Below are positions 23,304 through 24,733 of a DNA stretch of 24,733 nt, in pieces (position 1 is the stretch's first letter; each line of letters opens with the position of its first letter). The notes beneath the pieces are model-generated. The model was not told the DNA's origin. It worked only from the letters and a program-made list of their open reading frames with translations, and ran no database searches. The stretch covers positions 1 to 24,733 of the forward strand of contig CAYOLL010000072.1 of assembly GCA_964404765.1 (NCBI GenBank). Direction: 5' to 3'. The position numbers and the translations under genes were made by a program. Origin of the DNA: CAYOLL01 sp964404765 [NCBI: uncultured Gemmatimonadota bacterium]. GTDB lineage: Bacteria > 4572-55.

Positions 23304-23540
23304 TGTACTACGCATGGTGTATCTTTTGAAGAGGCTAAAACCGTTTTTAGAGATTTTCTGGCGGTGATTGCGGATGATCCTGATCATTCGACGGCGGAAT
23401 CTCGTGAAAAGATTATGGGCGCATCGGAACGACAGCGCCTTCTGAGCGTTATTTTTGTAGAACGACGCGGAAAGCTAAGAATCATATCGGCTCGTTGCGT
23501 CACCCAACATGAAAGGAAGCAGTATGAAGAGAAAAGATAA
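23304..23540 (+). pseudogene. BrnT-like toxin, N-terminus missing
   Basis: An open frame beginning at the esterase stop reads THGVSFEEAKTVFRDFLAV, then DDPDHSTAESREKIMGAS, then RRGKLRIISARCVTQHERKQ, and ends TAA at 23538-23540. HGVSFEEA, DPDHS, RIISAR and the ER..YE tail are the hallmarks of the BrnT ribonuclease toxin (RelE-like fold). The first dozen residues of the family (the aromatic/Asp/Lys strand before KHG) are absent. There is no in-frame start codon before HGVSF, so the gene looks cut at its 5' end. It overlaps the start of the BrnA-like gene by 17 bases, the usual brnT-brnA layout. Confidence 0.75.
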
Positions 23541-23793
23541 GAAATTACAATCGGTTGCGCTGGAAGATGCACAATTTGGCGCGCCGGACGCGGAAAATCC
23601 GGAATGGACGGCGGTGGATTTTGCCCGCGCTAAGCCAAATCGGTTTGCCCAATATTTTGTTACGCTGGATGAGGATGTGATCAAGTACTTCCCGACTCCA
23701 AAACGGTCAATGATGCCTTGCGCCTGGTCATATCCAACTATCCCGACAGATTCAGCCGCAGAAGATGGCGACAGCGTGAGTTCATTTTGTTAG
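23524..23793 (+). pseudogene. BrnA-like antitoxin, frameshifted near residue 60
   Basis: The frame from the ATG at 23524 reads as a BrnA-type antitoxin up to LDEDVIKYFPTPK: ENPEWTAVDFARAKPNRFAQ matches the ENPEWT.EDF.RA.P motif of the family. It then turns into unrelated residues (RSMMPCAW) and stops at 23793. Switching frame at about 23703 restores VNDALRLVISNYPDRFSRRR, the expected continuation of the ribbon-helix-helix-like DNA-binding end. A single base lost just before CGGTC (an original TCG GTC) explains this. With the damaged toxin upstream, the pair appears dead, unless the frameshift is a sequencing error. Confidence 0.65.
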
Positions 23794-23805
23794 AAGGAAA
23801 ATTTT

Positions 23806-24228
23806 ATGGCACAGGAAGATCATCTAAAATTTCTCAATCAGCGCTATCGTCTCAAAGACATTGCAAATGAAGGCGCATGCTTCACGCCAGACGAGTTAGA
23901 CCTTTTGCACAAATATGGAACGTGGCTAAATGCGCTGATGATCGGAAAAATTAAGCCGACAACCGATGAGCAAAAGCGATTTGTCAAAGTTTGTCAGAAA
24001 AAGCATAAACCGGTATCGAAATTTGAAAAAGTCTGGCTGAAATACCTGCGAATTCGAAATAAGCATCACGTAAAAAGTGAGTTCAAGCGCATCGCTCGTC
24101 AAATCGAAAATGAACCGTATGAGGATGATGAACCGCCATCTTTCGATCCATCAACCGATTGGACGCGCTCGTTTAACGATTACGACCCAAATTATTGGGA
24201 GCAATATTTTGACCAAAACGAGGAATAA
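23806..24228 (+). CDS. DUF413 (MaoP/YifE-like) domain protein
   Basis: A 140-residue protein. Residues 24-82 (ACFTPDELDLLHKYGTWLNA, ALMIGKIKPTTDEQKRFV, KVCQKKHKPVSKFEKVWLKY) follow the DUF413 pattern of E. coli MaoP (YifE): an E..LL.+YG..L..L..GK..P.T.EE..FV.VC core, then P.+..E+.W.KY. MaoP binds near the replication origin and helps organise the Ori macrodomain in enterobacteria; that role need not apply here. The C-terminal 50 residues are acidic (EPYEDDEPPSFDP, WEQYFDQNEE). AGAAGG precedes the ATG. The next gene starts 3 bases after its stop, and GAGGA within its end serves as that gene's ribosome site, so the two are coupled. Confidence 0.7.
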   Translation: MAQEDHLKFLNQRYRLKDIANEGACFTPDELDLLHKYGTWLNALMIGKIKPTTDEQKRFVKVCQKKHKPVSKFEKVWLKYLRIRNKHHVKSEFKRIARQIENEPYEDDEPPSFDPSTDWTRSFNDYDPNYWEQYFDQNEE

Positions 24229-24231
24229 GTT

Positions 24232-24733
24232 ATGCCCACCCTAAAATCTCTCTCCACCCAATCCGAAGCCGAACTGCTGGCCGTTGTCCAGCAATTCATG
24301 GCCCCGCGCTACGAAGAAGGCTACGTCAAAGGCGTGCACGACGCGGACGCGGCCAAAATCCTGAAGGCGCTGGTCGAACTGGAAACGAGCATCGGCCTGC
24401 TGCGCTATCCGGCGTCAGCGCGGGCCTGCGGCCAATTATACTGGCGCACCTTTGCCGACCCGGAGGCCAAAGCCCGCCTGTCCGACCGGCTGAAAGGCAT
24501 GGGCGCGGTCATCGCCGCCTTCCCGGACAGCGCCCAATGGGACATCTACATCGCCCAAATCAGCCGGGAGATGGAGGCGTTTTTGGCCGCGACCGGACTC
24601 TTTAACCTTGCGAAGGCTTCCGAGCAAACAGCCGAAAGCGGTGCGCAAAAGCCTTCGCAAGGTTTGGTTGGAAGTCGCAACCTTGCGAAGGCTTCCGAGC
24701 AAACAGCCGAAAGCGGTGCGCAAAAGCCTTCGC
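24232..24733 (+). CDS. Protein like a central segment of the 'DNA repair ATPase' family, runs off the window
   Basis: An open frame of at least 167 codons with no stop before the window end. Residues 24-70 (APRYEEGYVKGVHDADAAKI, LKALVELE, GLLRYPASARACGQLYW) strongly resemble a conserved stretch I recall from the middle of very large AAA 'DNA repair ATPases' (R..GY.+GVHD.DAA.IL..L......LLRY...ARA....FW). Here it is only about 25 residues after an ATG, so the large gene may be split or N-terminally truncated, or this domain may stand alone. From residue 125 the frame enters a 25-residue repeat (unit begins NLAKASEQTAESGAQKPS) encoded by a palindromic DNA repeat. The start is supported by GAGGA 7 bases upstream and by tight coupling to the DUF413 gene. 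Confidence 0.55.
   Translation, partial: MPTLKSLSTQSEAELLAVVQQFMAPRYEEGYVKGVHDADAAKILKALVELETSIGLLRYPASARACGQLYWRTFADPEAKARLSDRLKGMGAVIAAFPDSAQWDIYIAQISREMEAFLAATGLFNLAKASEQTAESGAQKPSQGLVGSRNLAKASEQTAESGAQKPS
24604..24733 (+). repeat. In-frame tandem palindromic repeat, 75-bp period
   Basis: Two copies start at 24604 and 24679; the second is cut by the window end. Each has a 62-base hairpin body, AACCTTGCGAAGGCTT at one end and AAGCCTTCGCAAGGTTT at the other, plus a 13-base spacer. The 54 bases of the second copy that are visible match the first exactly. A period of 75 keeps the reading frame (25 codons). The arms equal the inner arms of the intergenic element at 20883-20943. Confidence 0.92.

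Noticed and set aside
24604-24733. CRISPR array
   Set aside because: The 75-bp units match each other over the whole visible unit, spacer included, so there are no variable spacers; the unit is itself a hairpin within an open frame, and no cas genes are present.

Overview
The window is about half G+C and looks like the chromosome of a Gram-negative heterotrophic bacterium. Supporting signs are an RND proton-drug antiporter, a membrane-anchored diheme c-type cytochrome, a secreted esterase with a signal peptide, a six-domain ribosomal protein S1, and type I MurB. Many gaps carry short palindromic elements of the kind seen in environmental members of the FCB group and neighbouring candidate phyla (KSB1/Calditrichota-like). 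That placement is an inference from style and gene content; no rRNA or other decisive marker is present.

Layout. 1-390: nested palindromic repeat. 391-2739 (-): a fusion of an FAD/NAD(P) oxidoreductase with a membrane polyferredoxin. 2740-3343: repeats and a good promoter for the peptide-type ABC permease pair oppB/oppC (3344-5704), which a repeat element separates. 5742-5966: IS630-type transposase remnant. 5986-6435: trmO. 6436-6977: two large nested palindromes. 6978-8773: an AT-richer two-gene module, a TIR-like protein with an effector-associated-type helical N-terminus followed by a membrane/TPR protein. This is the best candidate for an undescribed system. 8840-10120 (-): purD. 10310-15034 (+): STAS protein, RND pump, diheme cytochrome c. 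15142-15178: shared terminator. 15203-17900 (-): rpsA and cmk, the classic pair. 18045-19206 (-): msrQ and an Nfu-type Fe-S protein. 19798-21820 (+): murB and aroE. 22063-23301 (+): secreted esterase with TPR repeats. 23304-23793: a decayed BrnT/BrnA-like toxin-antitoxin pair. 23806-24228: a DUF413 (MaoP-like) protein. 24232-end: a coding region that resembles a central piece of the large 'DNA repair ATPase' family and carries an in-frame tandem palindromic repeat.

How it fits together. Housekeeping genes (purD, cmk-rpsA, murB, aroE, trmO) alternate with short accessory insertions (TIR/TPR pair, IS630 remnant, BrnTA remnant). Palindromic repeats sit at almost every boundary. One of these palindromes also appears inside a reading frame at the right end, so the elements seem able to enter coding sequence when they keep the frame. 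Redox and envelope functions recur (oxidoreductase-polyferredoxin, cytochrome c, MsrQ, Nfu, RND pump), but no single pathway joins them.
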